Source of the DNA: Planctomicrobium sp.
Lineage (GTDB): Bacteria; Planctomycetota; Planctomycetia; Planctomycetales; Planctomycetaceae
Direction of reading: 5' to 3'
Assembly: GCA_029259835.1 (NCBI GenBank)
Contig: JAJDEL010000930.1
Coordinates: forward strand, 1-9,033
DNA length: 9,033 nucleotides
The translations under genes and the position numbers were made by a program. The notes under the pieces were generated by a model that was not told the DNA's origin, made no database searches, and saw only the letters and a list, made by a program, of their open reading frames with translations. Below, piece after piece: positions 1 through 6,122 of this stretch (its first letter is position 1; every line of letters starts with the position of its first letter).

Positions 1-57
1 TCCGCCTAGAATCTCTAGTTGCAGAGTCTATTTCGCTGGGGGAGTTGAAGAGAAAAA

Positions 58-1416
58 ATGCCAGAATCCGAAAAAAACATCGGTAGCCATCGTCACATCT
101 TGATTGTTGAAGACGAAGAAATCATCCGAAATACCTTGGGAGAGTTCCTGGAAGGGGAAGGTTTTCAAATTACGAAAGCCGCATCTGTTGCGGAAGGGAT
201 TCAAGCGGCGAAGGATCAGGATTTTCATGTTGCAATTTGTGATGTGCAACTTCCCGATGGTGATGGCATTAAGTTGATGCGGCAGTTGCACCGACTCAAT
301 CCATCACTGTTCGTCTTGATTATCACGGCGTACGGCACGATTGAATCTGCAGTCGAAGCTTTTAAGGGGGGGGCATTCGATTACCTGACGAAGCCAGTCA
401 TCTTTGACGATCTGGTTCATAAACTCAGAAGAGTCTTCGAGTACCGTGACCTTTATCTGGAGAACCAGAAGCTGCGCATGGAACTCGCCCAACCGAATCG
501 ATTCGACCAGATTGTCGGATCAAGTGAACCCCTCAAAGTTCTACAGGAAACAATCTCCAAAATCGCCGTCACGAATTCCAATGTATTGCTTGTCGGAGAG
601 ACCGGCACTGGGAAAGAACTCTTTGCCCGCGCGATTCATTCTGCCGGACCAATGAAAGAAGAAAAGTTCCTGGCGGTCAATTGTGGAAGTCCGGTAGAAA
701 TGCTCGAAGCTGAACTCTTCGGGTCTGAGGCTTCTGGGAATGAACAACCAGGAATCTTGCGAAATTCTGGGACCGGGACCGTCTTTCTTGATGAGATCGC
801 ACGCATTCCGATTGGAACTCAAACGAAACTTCTGCGAGCTATTGAATACGAAGAGTGCATGCCTCTAGGCGGGACAGAAACGTACGAAGTTCACTGTCGG
901 ATTATCACATCCACAAGCGAAGACCTCTTGCGGTTGGTTGGTGATGGCAAGTTTCATGAAGATTTGTTCTACCGTCTTGATGGTGTGAAGATTCGCATCC
1001 CACCACTCCGGGAGCGTCTCGACGATATTCCAGAACTGGTTGACCACTTCATTGCCAAGCATTCGAAAACACTCCGCAAGCGAGTCGTCAGCGCAACCAG
1101 TGAAACGATTCGCCTGTTAATGGCAGCGCAGTGGAAAGGCAATGTTCGACAACTCGACAACGCGATCGAACGTGCAGTAATCATGTGTGAAGGAACGTCC
1201 ATCGAACCGTCTGACTTACCTCCAGACTTGCTCGGTCTCGGACAGCCATTGCCAGACACCGACGACCTTCGCAGCGCCTTGCGTCATTATGAACGGCTGC
1301 ACATTACGCGCGTGTTGCGTCAGTGGCCTGATAAACGAGAAGCCGCAAAAAGGTTGAAGCTGGGTCTTTCGAGCCTGTATCGAAAAATCGAGGAACTCAG
1401 CATCGAACTGGGATAG
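58..1416 (+). CDS. NtrC-type response regulator lacking the GAFTGA loop
   Basis: Cytoplasmic two-component regulator of 452 residues in the usual NtrC order. The REC domain (about 13-125) has acidic pocket D19/E20, phospho-acceptor D62, T90, Y109 and K112. The AAA+ domain (about 150-375) has Walker A GETGTGKE (180-187), Walker B VFLDE (242-246), and GNVRQL with R364 as the sensor-II-like arginine. A Fis-type helix-turn-helix lies at about 405-447. Several AAA+ features are degenerate. Between ELFG (219-222) and the Walker B strand there is no GAFTGA, and the segment is about five residues shorter than in the family. The usual sensor I ATN reads STS (285-287). The FREDL arginine finger is FHEDL (H300), while R306 is kept. 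ATP may still bind, but sigma-54 remodelling is unlikely; it could act as a sigma-70 regulator or repressor (inference). The ATG follows a purine-rich GAAGAGA. No partner histidine kinase is visible. The family assignment is certain; the targets are unknown. Confidence 0.95.
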   Translation: MPESEKNIGSHRHILIVEDEEIIRNTLGEFLEGEGFQITKAASVAEGIQAAKDQDFHVAICDVQLPDGDGIKLMRQLHRLNPSLFVLIITAYGTIESAVEAFKGGAFDYLTKPVIFDDLVHKLRRVFEYRDLYLENQKLRMELAQPNRFDQIVGSSEPLKVLQETISKIAVTNSNVLLVGETGTGKELFARAIHSAGPMKEEKFLAVNCGSPVEMLEAELFGSEASGNEQPGILRNSGTGTVFLDEIARIPIGTQTKLLRAIEYEECMPLGGTETYEVHCRIITSTSEDLLRLVGDGKFHEDLFYRLDGVKIRIPPLRERLDDIPELVDHFIAKHSKTLRKRVVSATSETIRLLMAAQWKGNVRQLDNAIERAVIMCEGTSIEPSDLPPDLLGLGQPLPDTDDLRSALRHYERLHITRVLRQWPDKREAAKRLKLGLSSLYRKIEELSIELG

Positions 1417-1428
1417 TGCTCATTTTTC

Positions 1429-1456
1429 ATTAGCCGCAGAGCGCTGGCTCACGGTT
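1429..1456. repeat. Intergenic REP-like hairpin
   Basis: In the 108-nt spacer after the response regulator gene, CCG and GAGC (1434-1436, 1439-1442) can pair with GCTC and CGG (1447-1450, 1452-1454) around a GCTG loop, with small bulges. The flanking text TTAGCCG...CGGTT looks like the short palindromic repeats scattered between planctomycete genes, from memory and not verified. It could help terminate the upstream transcript, but no clean U-tract follows. The rest of the spacer shows nothing clear. Confidence 0.4.
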
Positions 1457-1509
1457 CTTGGACCTTTTCCGTTTTAACCGGACGCTTTCGCGTGGTGGCT
1501 GATGAAGCG

Positions 1510-1515
1510 AAGGGG
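1510..1515 (+). promoter_or_regulatory. Ribosome binding site supporting the start at 1525
   Basis: AAGGGG lies 9 nt before the ATG at 1525. The longer in-frame alternative, GTG at 1492, has no comparable signal, so 1525 is preferred. Confidence 0.55.
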
Positions 1516-1524
1516 AATACGACA

Positions 1525-2598
1525 ATGAATTCAAAAATCGCAAGTGCTTTTGTAGGCTGGGTTAGCCTTTTGCGTAACCCAGCACCACGTTTGACGACTG
1601 TCACTGAGATGCTGGGACGAGTCCCAGCGTACGCGCTATTGGTGTCGTTCCACGCTCTCTGTTTGCCCTTAGCCTTGACCGCCGCCGATCCCCAAAGCGA
1701 AGAAGTCCGCTCAGCCGTTGAAATAAGTCTCCCTTTTCTCTGGGAAGAAGGTCAAAGCTGGATTGATAAGCGTGGCTGCGTGTCATGTCATCAGGTTCCT
1801 TTCATGGCCTGGAGCCTCAATGCCGCAGCACATCAAGGGTTTGAAGTCGACGCAACGAAACTCGCCGAACTGAATTCGTACGCAACCCAGATTACCAACT
1901 TCTCTAATCCCAAAAATAAATCGGATCAAACGGAAGAAGAACGTGCGAAAGCCAACATCGATACGATGGCGCAGCTCCTATTCGCAACGCAGTACGACGA
2001 CACAAAAGCTAATACCGAATCCAAAGCGAAATTCGTCGGTTATCTCATAGATGCTCAAAACGAAGACGGAACCTGGAAAGCTTGTGGACAACTTCCATTT
2101 CAGAAACGACCAAAGCCTGAAACTTCAGAGGTGACGACTGCCTGGACGATTCTTGCTCTCGGTTCTCATGAATTAGAGGTTCCACTCACAGAGATCGCCA
2201 AGGCATTCTCTGCCGATGGAATCAGTACAGAATGGTGGGTCACTCAACTCTTGCTTTCTCACCAGCGATCAGATGAAGAAAAGGTGAACACACTGACCGA
2301 GAAACTGATCACTTTTCAAAACGACGATGGCGGCTGGGGCTGGTTGACGAACGAGGAAAGCGACGCCTTCGGAACCGGCCTCGCCCTCTATACTCTCAAA
2401 AAAATCGGCTTCCCAGGCGATGCGTCTGTGATGACTAATGCGACGCAATTTCTCACCAGTTCGCAACAACCCAACGGATCCTGGGAAGTCCGCAGCACCA
2501 AAGCCAAAAACCAAAAGAAAGTGACTCCCACCGCAATCTACTGGGGAACCGCCTGGGCCGTCATCGGTCTTCTGGAATCCCACGCGTCCGTAAACTGA
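1525..2598 (+). CDS. Secreted CXXCH / squalene-cyclase-like repeat protein
   Basis: Predicted exported protein of 357 residues; the exact function is unknown. An unusually long N-terminal leader ends in a hydrophobic stretch (AYALLVSFHALCLPLALTAA) with likely cleavage near ALTAA/DP. Close behind is GCVSCH, a c-type-haem CXXCH motif. It is followed by three repeats of the prenyltransferase/squalene-oxidase type, seen as QNEDGTW, QNDDGGWGW and QQPNGSW, each preceded or followed by helices such as TTAWTILAL and GTAWAVIGLL. The expected fold is an alpha/alpha toroid. No DXDD cyclase motif is seen, so catalysis as a terpene cyclase is doubtful. Proteins of this make-up are familiar in planctomycetes, usually annotated squalene cyclase-like. 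The start is uncertain: GTG 1492 and ATG 1609 are also in frame, and ATG 1609 would give a compact signal peptide, but the RBS favours 1525. A palindromic repeat occupies the leader codons. The ceramidase-like gene follows after 86 nt. Confidence 0.85.
   Translation: MNSKIASAFVGWVSLLRNPAPRLTTVTEMLGRVPAYALLVSFHALCLPLALTAADPQSEEVRSAVEISLPFLWEEGQSWIDKRGCVSCHQVPFMAWSLNAAAHQGFEVDATKLAELNSYATQITNFSNPKNKSDQTEEERAKANIDTMAQLLFATQYDDTKANTESKAKFVGYLIDAQNEDGTWKACGQLPFQKRPKPETSEVTTAWTILALGSHELEVPLTEIAKAFSADGISTEWWVTQLLLSHQRSDEEKVNTLTEKLITFQNDDGGWGWLTNEESDAFGTGLALYTLKKIGFPGDASVMTNATQFLTSSQQPNGSWEVRSTKAKNQKKVTPTAIYWGTAWAVIGLLESHASVN
1553..1632. repeat. Two-hairpin palindromic element inside a coding leader
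   Basis: GCTGGGTTA (1556-1564) is perfectly inverted as TAACCCAGC (1575-1583) around a 10-nt loop. GCTGGGAC (1611-1618) is perfectly inverted as GTCCCAGC (1621-1628) with 2 nt between. The outer ends TAGGCTGGG (1553-1561) and CCCAGCGTA (1624-1632) also form an inverted pair with one mismatch. This looks like a dispersed repeat that lies in frame in the signal-peptide region of the CXXCH protein. No second copy is in the window. Confidence 0.7.
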
Positions 2599-2672
2599 GT
2601 CCTCGGGTTTGTCGTTTTCTAAACCTTATGATCATTTCCCTCCGAGAACTCTCATTCAAGCCAATTCAGAAC

Positions 2673-2677
2673 GGAGA
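2673..2677 (+). promoter_or_regulatory. Ribosome binding site deciding the start at 2685
   Basis: GGAGA sits 7 nt before ATG 2685, which opens directly into a signal peptide. The upstream in-frame ATG at 2628 has no such site and would put 19 polar residues in front of the signal peptide. Confidence 0.75.
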
Positions 2678-2684
2678 CCAGCAT

Positions 2685-4043
2685 ATGAAACGCTTTCTTC
2701 ATGTTATTGTCGTATCAGCTGTTGTCTTGACGGCGGCAACTCAGGCCAAAGCTCAGTCGAATTGGCAAGTCGGTTCCGATTTTGCCCTGATCACTCCGCA
2801 AAAATCGATGTGGATGGCAGGCTATGCCTCACGGAACAAACCTTCCGAAGGTGTTGCTTCGGATTTGTACGCCAAGGCTGTTATTCTTGACGACGGAGCG
2901 AAACACAAGGCGGCGATCATTACTCTCGACTTAATTAGTGTCCCGCGTGGGTTGCGAGACCGAGTCGCAAAACGGGTCGAGGAGAAATATGGTATTCCAG
3001 CGAACGCCGTCATGTTGAACTGCTCGCATACGCATTGTGGACCAGTCGTTCGTTCTCCAGAAGCTTCGATTACAGACATCGATACGGAGAAAGTCAAACA
3101 AGCTGTAGAGTATTCTCAGACCCTCGAAAAGAAGCTCATCGAACTTGTCGGTGGTGCGATTGAAAACTCGGTTCCGTCCACACTGACGTACCACCGTGCA
3201 CGTGCAGCGTTCGCCATGAATCGTCGTCTGCCGACGGAAAAGGGTTTACGTAATAGCCCCTATCCGGATGGACCTGTCGATCACGACGTTCCGGTTTTGA
3301 AGATCACAAATGCCGAGGGAAAGCTGACGACGATTCTGTTCGGTTATGCCTGTCACAACACAACTTTGGGGATTTATGAATTCTGCGGCGACTACGCCGG
3401 TTTTGCACAAACCGAAATCGAACGTGCTCACCCAGGCGTCGTCGCAATGTTTGTTATGGGATGTGGCGGCGATCAAAACCCTTACCCGCGCAGAACGCTC
3501 GACCTTGCGATGACACATGGGAAAACATTGGCAACAGCCGTTGAAGCGGCTCTGCAAACACCTGCGGTTCCAGTCGAAGGCTCTTTGCAAGCCAAGCTGG
3601 ACCACGTTGAAGTCACTTACGCTGCACCACCGAGCAAGGAGGAATTGGAATCACGACTGACTTCGACGAATAAATACATCAAGACACATACAGAGCGGCT
3701 GCTGAAACAACTCGAAAAGGAAGGCCAACTCCGGACCAGCTACACAACGCTCGTACAGACGTTTCAGTTTGGAGACGACTTGACACTCATCGCGCTCCCT
3801 GGCGAAACCGTCATTGATTACTCACTGCGATTAAAACAGGAATTGAGCGATCGCCATGTTTGGGTCGCCGGCTACAGCAACGATGTCTTTGCCTATGTCC
3901 CCAGCAAACGAGTATTGAATGAAGGTGGCTACGAAGGCGGCGGCGCCTTGATCTACTTCACGACTGTTTTGCACCCAGGACCATTCGCAGAAGATATCGA
4001 AGAACGAATCATCAATTCCGTTCACCAGCAACTTGAGAAGTGA
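2685..4043 (+). CDS. Secreted neutral/alkaline ceramidase-family zinc hydrolase
   Basis: Protein of 452 residues with a clear signal peptide (1-23, cut after TQAKA, before QSNW). The body matches the N-terminal domain of neutral/alkaline non-lysosomal ceramidases, which are zinc amidases cleaving N-acyl sphingosines. Visible signatures are SHTHCGP with H115/H117, GYACHNTT with H224, GGDQNP (262-266), PGE with E374, and GYSND...GGYE with Y397 and Y416. These correspond to the zinc ligands and catalytic residues of the family. True neutral ceramidases are roughly 650-780 residues; this one lacks the C-terminal Ig-like domain, as do many planctomycete paralogues whose substrates are unknown. A ceramide substrate is therefore not assured, and another amide or ester-linked lipid or sugar is possible. 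It acts outside the cytoplasm. It follows the CXXCH protein gene by 86 nt on the same strand without an obvious terminator, so co-transcription is plausible. Confidence 0.9.
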   Translation: MKRFLHVIVVSAVVLTAATQAKAQSNWQVGSDFALITPQKSMWMAGYASRNKPSEGVASDLYAKAVILDDGAKHKAAIITLDLISVPRGLRDRVAKRVEEKYGIPANAVMLNCSHTHCGPVVRSPEASITDIDTEKVKQAVEYSQTLEKKLIELVGGAIENSVPSTLTYHRARAAFAMNRRLPTEKGLRNSPYPDGPVDHDVPVLKITNAEGKLTTILFGYACHNTTLGIYEFCGDYAGFAQTEIERAHPGVVAMFVMGCGGDQNPYPRRTLDLAMTHGKTLATAVEAALQTPAVPVEGSLQAKLDHVEVTYAAPPSKEELESRLTSTNKYIKTHTERLLKQLEKEGQLRTSYTTLVQTFQFGDDLTLIALPGETVIDYSLRLKQELSDRHVWVAGYSNDVFAYVPSKRVLNEGGYEGGGALIYFTTVLHPGPFAEDIEERIINSVHQQLEK

Positions 4044-4081
4044 ACGAGCCTGTACGCAACGGTCTTTGAGTCTCTGCAATA

Positions 4082-4109
4082 TTGGCGACGACGAATTGGT
4101 CCTCGCCAA
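4082..4109. terminator. Possible bidirectional terminator at a convergent junction
   Basis: TTGGCGA (4082-4088) and TCGCCAA (4103-4109) are perfect inverted arms around a 14-nt loop, lying between the convergent stops at 4043 and 4111. There is no strong U-tract in either direction, so this is a weak call. Confidence 0.3.
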
Positions 4110-4110
4110 A

Positions 4111-4347
4111 TTAGGATTCAGAATCAGGTGATTGAGGAGCCTCTTTTATTAGCCAAGTCAGGCCCCCTTTTAGCTGAGCAGAACAGGCACTTAACACATA
4201 TCCGCATCCAGTCAGTGCCGCAAGCAAAGCTCCAAGCAGAAGCTCTTCTCTATGAATAGAGTTTTCCACGAAAGCGACGAAGCAGAACACAGCCAGGAAA
4301 AAATATCCAAGTGCGATTGCGTGTTTTGCCACAACGGACTCCTTCAT
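4111..4347 (-). CDS. Small two-helix membrane protein, function unknown
   Basis: A 78-residue protein that I do not recognise. It has two hydrophobic segments, about 10-28 (AIALGYFFLAVFCFVAFV) and about 36-56 (LLLGALLAALTGCGYVLSA), joined by a short polar loop (ENSIHREE). A polar, acidic tail ends in SPDSES. Both termini would lie on the same side of the inner membrane. The length of the open frame, the two clean helices and an internal ribosome binding site support it being real. The ATG at 4347 has no Shine-Dalgarno, whereas AAGGAG formed by its own codons 2-3 lies 6 nt before an in-frame GTG at 4332, so the true protein may be 73 residues (MAKHAIALGY...). It has its own leader, because the strong terminator at 4422-4458 isolates it from the gene upstream. 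It converges on the ceramidase-like gene. Confidence 0.6.
   Translation of the reverse strand: MKESVVAKHAIALGYFFLAVFCFVAFVENSIHREELLLGALLAALTGCGYVLSACSAQLKGGLTWLIKEAPQSPDSES
4339..4344 (-). promoter_or_regulatory. Ribosome binding site for alternative GTG start at 4332
   Basis: AAGGAG read on the minus strand, 6 nt before GTG 4332-4330. It is the best Shine-Dalgarno in the area and lies inside the frame that begins at ATG 4347, which suggests the shorter start is the one used. Confidence 0.5.
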
Positions 4348-4421
4348 GATAATTAAACGTTGTGATTAGTGAGAGATTAGGCTCACAGGTATTGGTTGCC
4401 GTGTGAGGCATCAATCATAGC

Positions 4422-4458
4422 AAAAAAGCCCGGTCGATGAGAAATCATCGATCGGGCT
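4422..4458 (-). terminator. Rho-independent terminator of the His-rich protein gene
   Basis: Read on the minus strand, a 14-bp stem (AGCCCGATCGATGA with TCATCGACCGGGCT, one G-U/A-C covariant position) with a 4-nt loop (TTTC) is followed at once by a run of six T. It starts about 32 nt after the TAG at 4491. This is a textbook intrinsic terminator, and it separates the His-rich gene from the small membrane protein gene downstream. Confidence 0.88.
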
Positions 4459-4490
4459 GTGATTGTTTGAAGCGATTCAGTGAACCAGTT

Positions 4491-5246
4491 CTAGTTGATT
4501 GGAGGTGGAGCGAGTTCGACTCCGCCAGGAGCAGGTGCTTGTTCTGGACCTTGTGGAGCGGCTTGGACACCGACGTCGTTCATCAGGTGATGAAGAGTCG
4601 ACTCGATATATTCCATTTTCGTAAGGATTCCGAGGCTACCGATCTGGCGATGATGGTGCCGGCTCCAGCCGCGAACATCATCTTCGACATGATGGAATAA
4701 CGCATCCAGTCCACCAAGTCTCGCAGCAATCGCCTGGCGGTCCTGAGCATGTTCAGCATCATGGATGAACTTGGCGACTTGCAGGATTTGATATGCTTCG
4801 GCGTATGTTTCACGGAAGCCATGGTTGTGTTGATAGTTGTAATGTAGGTCGAGGCAGAGTTCGTTCGTTAAGCCTTCCAGGCGAACTGCGAGATCATCGA
4901 CGTGTGAAAAACTTCCAAACTGAACGGCGACTGGTGCAGGAGCCTGACCAATCCCTGCCGTCTGAGGTGCATAGTAATACCGTCCGCCTGAACTGTAGTA
5001 CGATCCTGAATGGTTCGTTTGGTATCGTGGAACGATATGGTCCCAGTTGCGGTGCGCATTGCCACCATGATGTCGTGAAATGATATGACCGTGGCTGTCA
5101 CGAACCACGCGGTCGTCGTGGTCGATATGAAGTCTGCCACCATGTCCTCCGATGCTAAACCGAAGTCTCTGTGCATTGGCATCACTTGCAGTCGCAGCAA
5201 TCGCCATGACTGCAAGTGCGAGCATCCATGTGTTCTTTTTCAACAT
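4491..5246 (-). CDS. Secreted histidine-rich protein, function unknown
   Basis: Exported protein of 251 residues; no named family recognised. The signal peptide is 1-25 (cut after DANA, before QRLRF). Residues 26-80 are polar and rich in His, Gly and Asp (GGHGGRLHIDHDD, SHGHIISRHH), then a Tyr/Ser/Gly patch (SYYSSGGRYYYAP, 82-94) and a Pro/Ala linker. Residues about 114-225 look like a helical bundle that contains more His clusters (FHH 184-186, RHHHR 196-200, LHH 218-220). The tail is Pro/Ala-rich (QGPEQAPAPGG). In total 23 His are present, so metal binding is a fair guess, not shown. AAAGGA lies 8 nt before the ATG. A strong terminator follows the stop. Its mature start resembles that of the neighbouring secreted protein at 5382-5792 (RFSIGG versus GFSVGG), which suggests related roles at the cell surface or periplasm. 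Confidence 0.85.
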   Translation of the reverse strand: MLKKNTWMLALAVMAIAATASDANAQRLRFSIGGHGGRLHIDHDDRVVRDSHGHIISRHHGGNAHRNWDHIVPRYQTNHSGSYYSSGGRYYYAPQTAGIGQAPAPVAVQFGSFSHVDDLAVRLEGLTNELCLDLHYNYQHNHGFRETYAEAYQILQVAKFIHDAEHAQDRQAIAARLGGLDALFHHVEDDVRGWSRHHHRQIGSLGILTKMEYIESTLHHLMNDVGVQAAPQGPEQAPAPGGVELAPPPIN

Positions 5247-5254
5247 GATCCAGT

Positions 5255-5260
5255 TCCTTT
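5255..5260 (-). promoter_or_regulatory. Ribosome binding site of the His-rich protein gene
   Basis: AAAGGA on the minus strand, 8 nt before ATG 5246-5244. The remaining spacer up to 5381 shows no clear promoter. Confidence 0.7.
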
Positions 5261-5381
5261 GAAATAGAGGTGAACATCCCTGTTATTGGTCTTCGCCCGG
5301 TGCTCCGCATCGAGTCCTGAGCCGTTTGAACAATTCTAAATCCGAAATAGTTGGTAAGAAAATTTTCGAATGGGGATTCAA

Positions 5382-5792
5382 TTAGAAGCCATAGTTTCCA
5401 GAATTGTGGTAATCGTAGTGTCCAGGAACGTAGTCAACATGGTTCCCATGCTGTTGGTAGCCGCCAGAGTGGTAGTCGTAATGTCCCGAGTTGTTGTACG
5501 AACGCTGCCTACAACTCCCGTGATATGAATTTTGTGAAGATTGGAAGTTGGACTGATATCCATTTCCGTAGTTCGAACCGTATTGATTGTGATTTCCATA
5601 GGACCTCGTGTTACCAAAGCGTCCCTGATTTCCGTAGTACCTTTGATTCCCATAATGATTGTAGCTCTGGAATTGTCGGGGTTGTCCAAATCGATTGCCC
5701 CCAACCGAAAACCCAAAGTTCGCGGCCTGAGTTGATGTTCCCAAAGTCAAAGATGAGGCAACTACTGCAGCGATAAAGAGAAAACGTTTCAT
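5382..5792 (-). CDS. Secreted Tyr/Asn/Gly-rich low-complexity protein
   Basis: Small exported protein of 136 residues, probably cell-surface or periplasmic. The signal peptide is 1-23 (MKRFLFIAAVVASSLTLGTSTQA, cut before ANFGF). The mature 113 residues hold about 17 Tyr, 17 Asn and 20 Gly, with Ser, Gln and His making up much of the rest. YGN motifs recur at about 47, 53, 65 and 75, plus YGS at 71, and GHYDYH occurs twice (103-108 and 124-129), the second preceded by HVDYVP. Such HYDYH strings are, to my knowledge, common in planctomycete secreted proteins. The composition implies a disordered, aromatic, possibly self-assembling or metal-binding chain; no enzyme motif is seen. The start at 5792 is chosen because it opens directly into the signal peptide with AAGG 8 nt upstream; an in-frame ATG at 5879 would add 29 polar residues. 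One Cys is present (residue 94). Confidence 0.8.
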   Translation of the reverse strand: MKRFLFIAAVVASSLTLGTSTQAANFGFSVGGNRFGQPRQFQSYNHYGNQRYYGNQGRFGNTRSYGNHNQYGSNYGNGYQSNFQSSQNSYHGSCRQRSYNNSGHYDYHSGGYQQHGNHVDYVPGHYDYHNSGNYGF

Positions 5793-5800
5793 TCTTTCAA

Positions 5801-5804
5801 CCTT
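5801..5804 (-). promoter_or_regulatory. Ribosome binding site deciding the start at 5792
   Basis: AAGG on the minus strand, 8 nt before ATG 5792-5790, followed by a second purine run (GAAAGA) touching the start codon. It supports the short signal-peptide start over the ATG at 5879. Confidence 0.55.
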
Positions 5805-5862
5805 ATTTGAGGTGAGGGATTGTTCATTTTGAGTGTCACGTTGTCGCGACATGAGATGTAAT

Positions 5863-5878
5863 CGCACAGCCAGTGCCA
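5863..5878 (-). promoter_or_regulatory. Possible sigma-54 (-24/-12) promoter
   Basis: On the minus strand the sequence reads TGGCAC-TGGCT-GTGCG. The -24 box TGGCAC is perfect, and the invariant GG and GC are separated by exactly 10 nt. The -12 box departs from TTGCA at two positions. Transcription would start near 5852, giving a leader of about 60 nt to the ATG at 5792. Motif-only evidence. Confidence 0.35.
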
Positions 5879-5942
5879 TTCGAAGAAAGAATTCGACTTT
5901 AGACGCAAAACCAGAAAAAGACGCCGATTTACGGAGTTTCGT

Positions 5943-5978
5943 TCAATTTTGCGCCAGCCGAGAGTGTCGCGAAATTGA
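5943..5978. repeat. 11-bp stem-loop
   Basis: TCAATTTTGCG (5943-5953) pairs with CGCGAAATTGA (5968-5978) along all 11 positions, with one G-T wobble, around a 14-nt loop. There is no U-tract on either side, so it is not a standard terminator. It may be part of a dispersed repeat or of a structured leader. Confidence 0.5.
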
Positions 5979-6023
5979 CACTGGTGAAGATTACTGTGAC
6001 GACACTCCTGTGGTCGGAGGTCG

Positions 6024-6090
6024 GGTTGTTTCTCCCCACACGGTGTTTTAGGAGTTGCCGAGCTAGGCAAAGAGTTGAGCGAAAACAACC
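6024..6090. other. Possible three-way-junction RNA fold
   Basis: The outer arms GGTTGTTT (6024-6031) and AAACAACC (6083-6090) pair over 8 bp. Directly inside, CTCC (6032-6035) can pair with GGAG (6051-6054), and the next bases TTGCC (6055-6059) pair with GGCAA (6066-6070) around GAGCTA. The helices abut with no linker on one side, as in a junction. Each helix alone could arise by chance in a gap this size, so the combined arrangement is the only argument. Confidence 0.3.
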
Positions 6091-6122
6091 ATGCCAAATC
6101 TTCTTGCCTGACCTGAAAACAA

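Noticed and set aside
1432..1480. Possible intrinsic terminator after the response regulator gene.
   Set aside because: The hairpin has bulges and no proper U-tract, so I list it only as a REP-like hairpin.
4868..5215. Minus-strand open frame of 115 codons inside the His-rich gene.
   Set aside because: Out-of-frame shadow; only the 4491-5246 frame has a signal peptide, a Shine-Dalgarno and a terminator.
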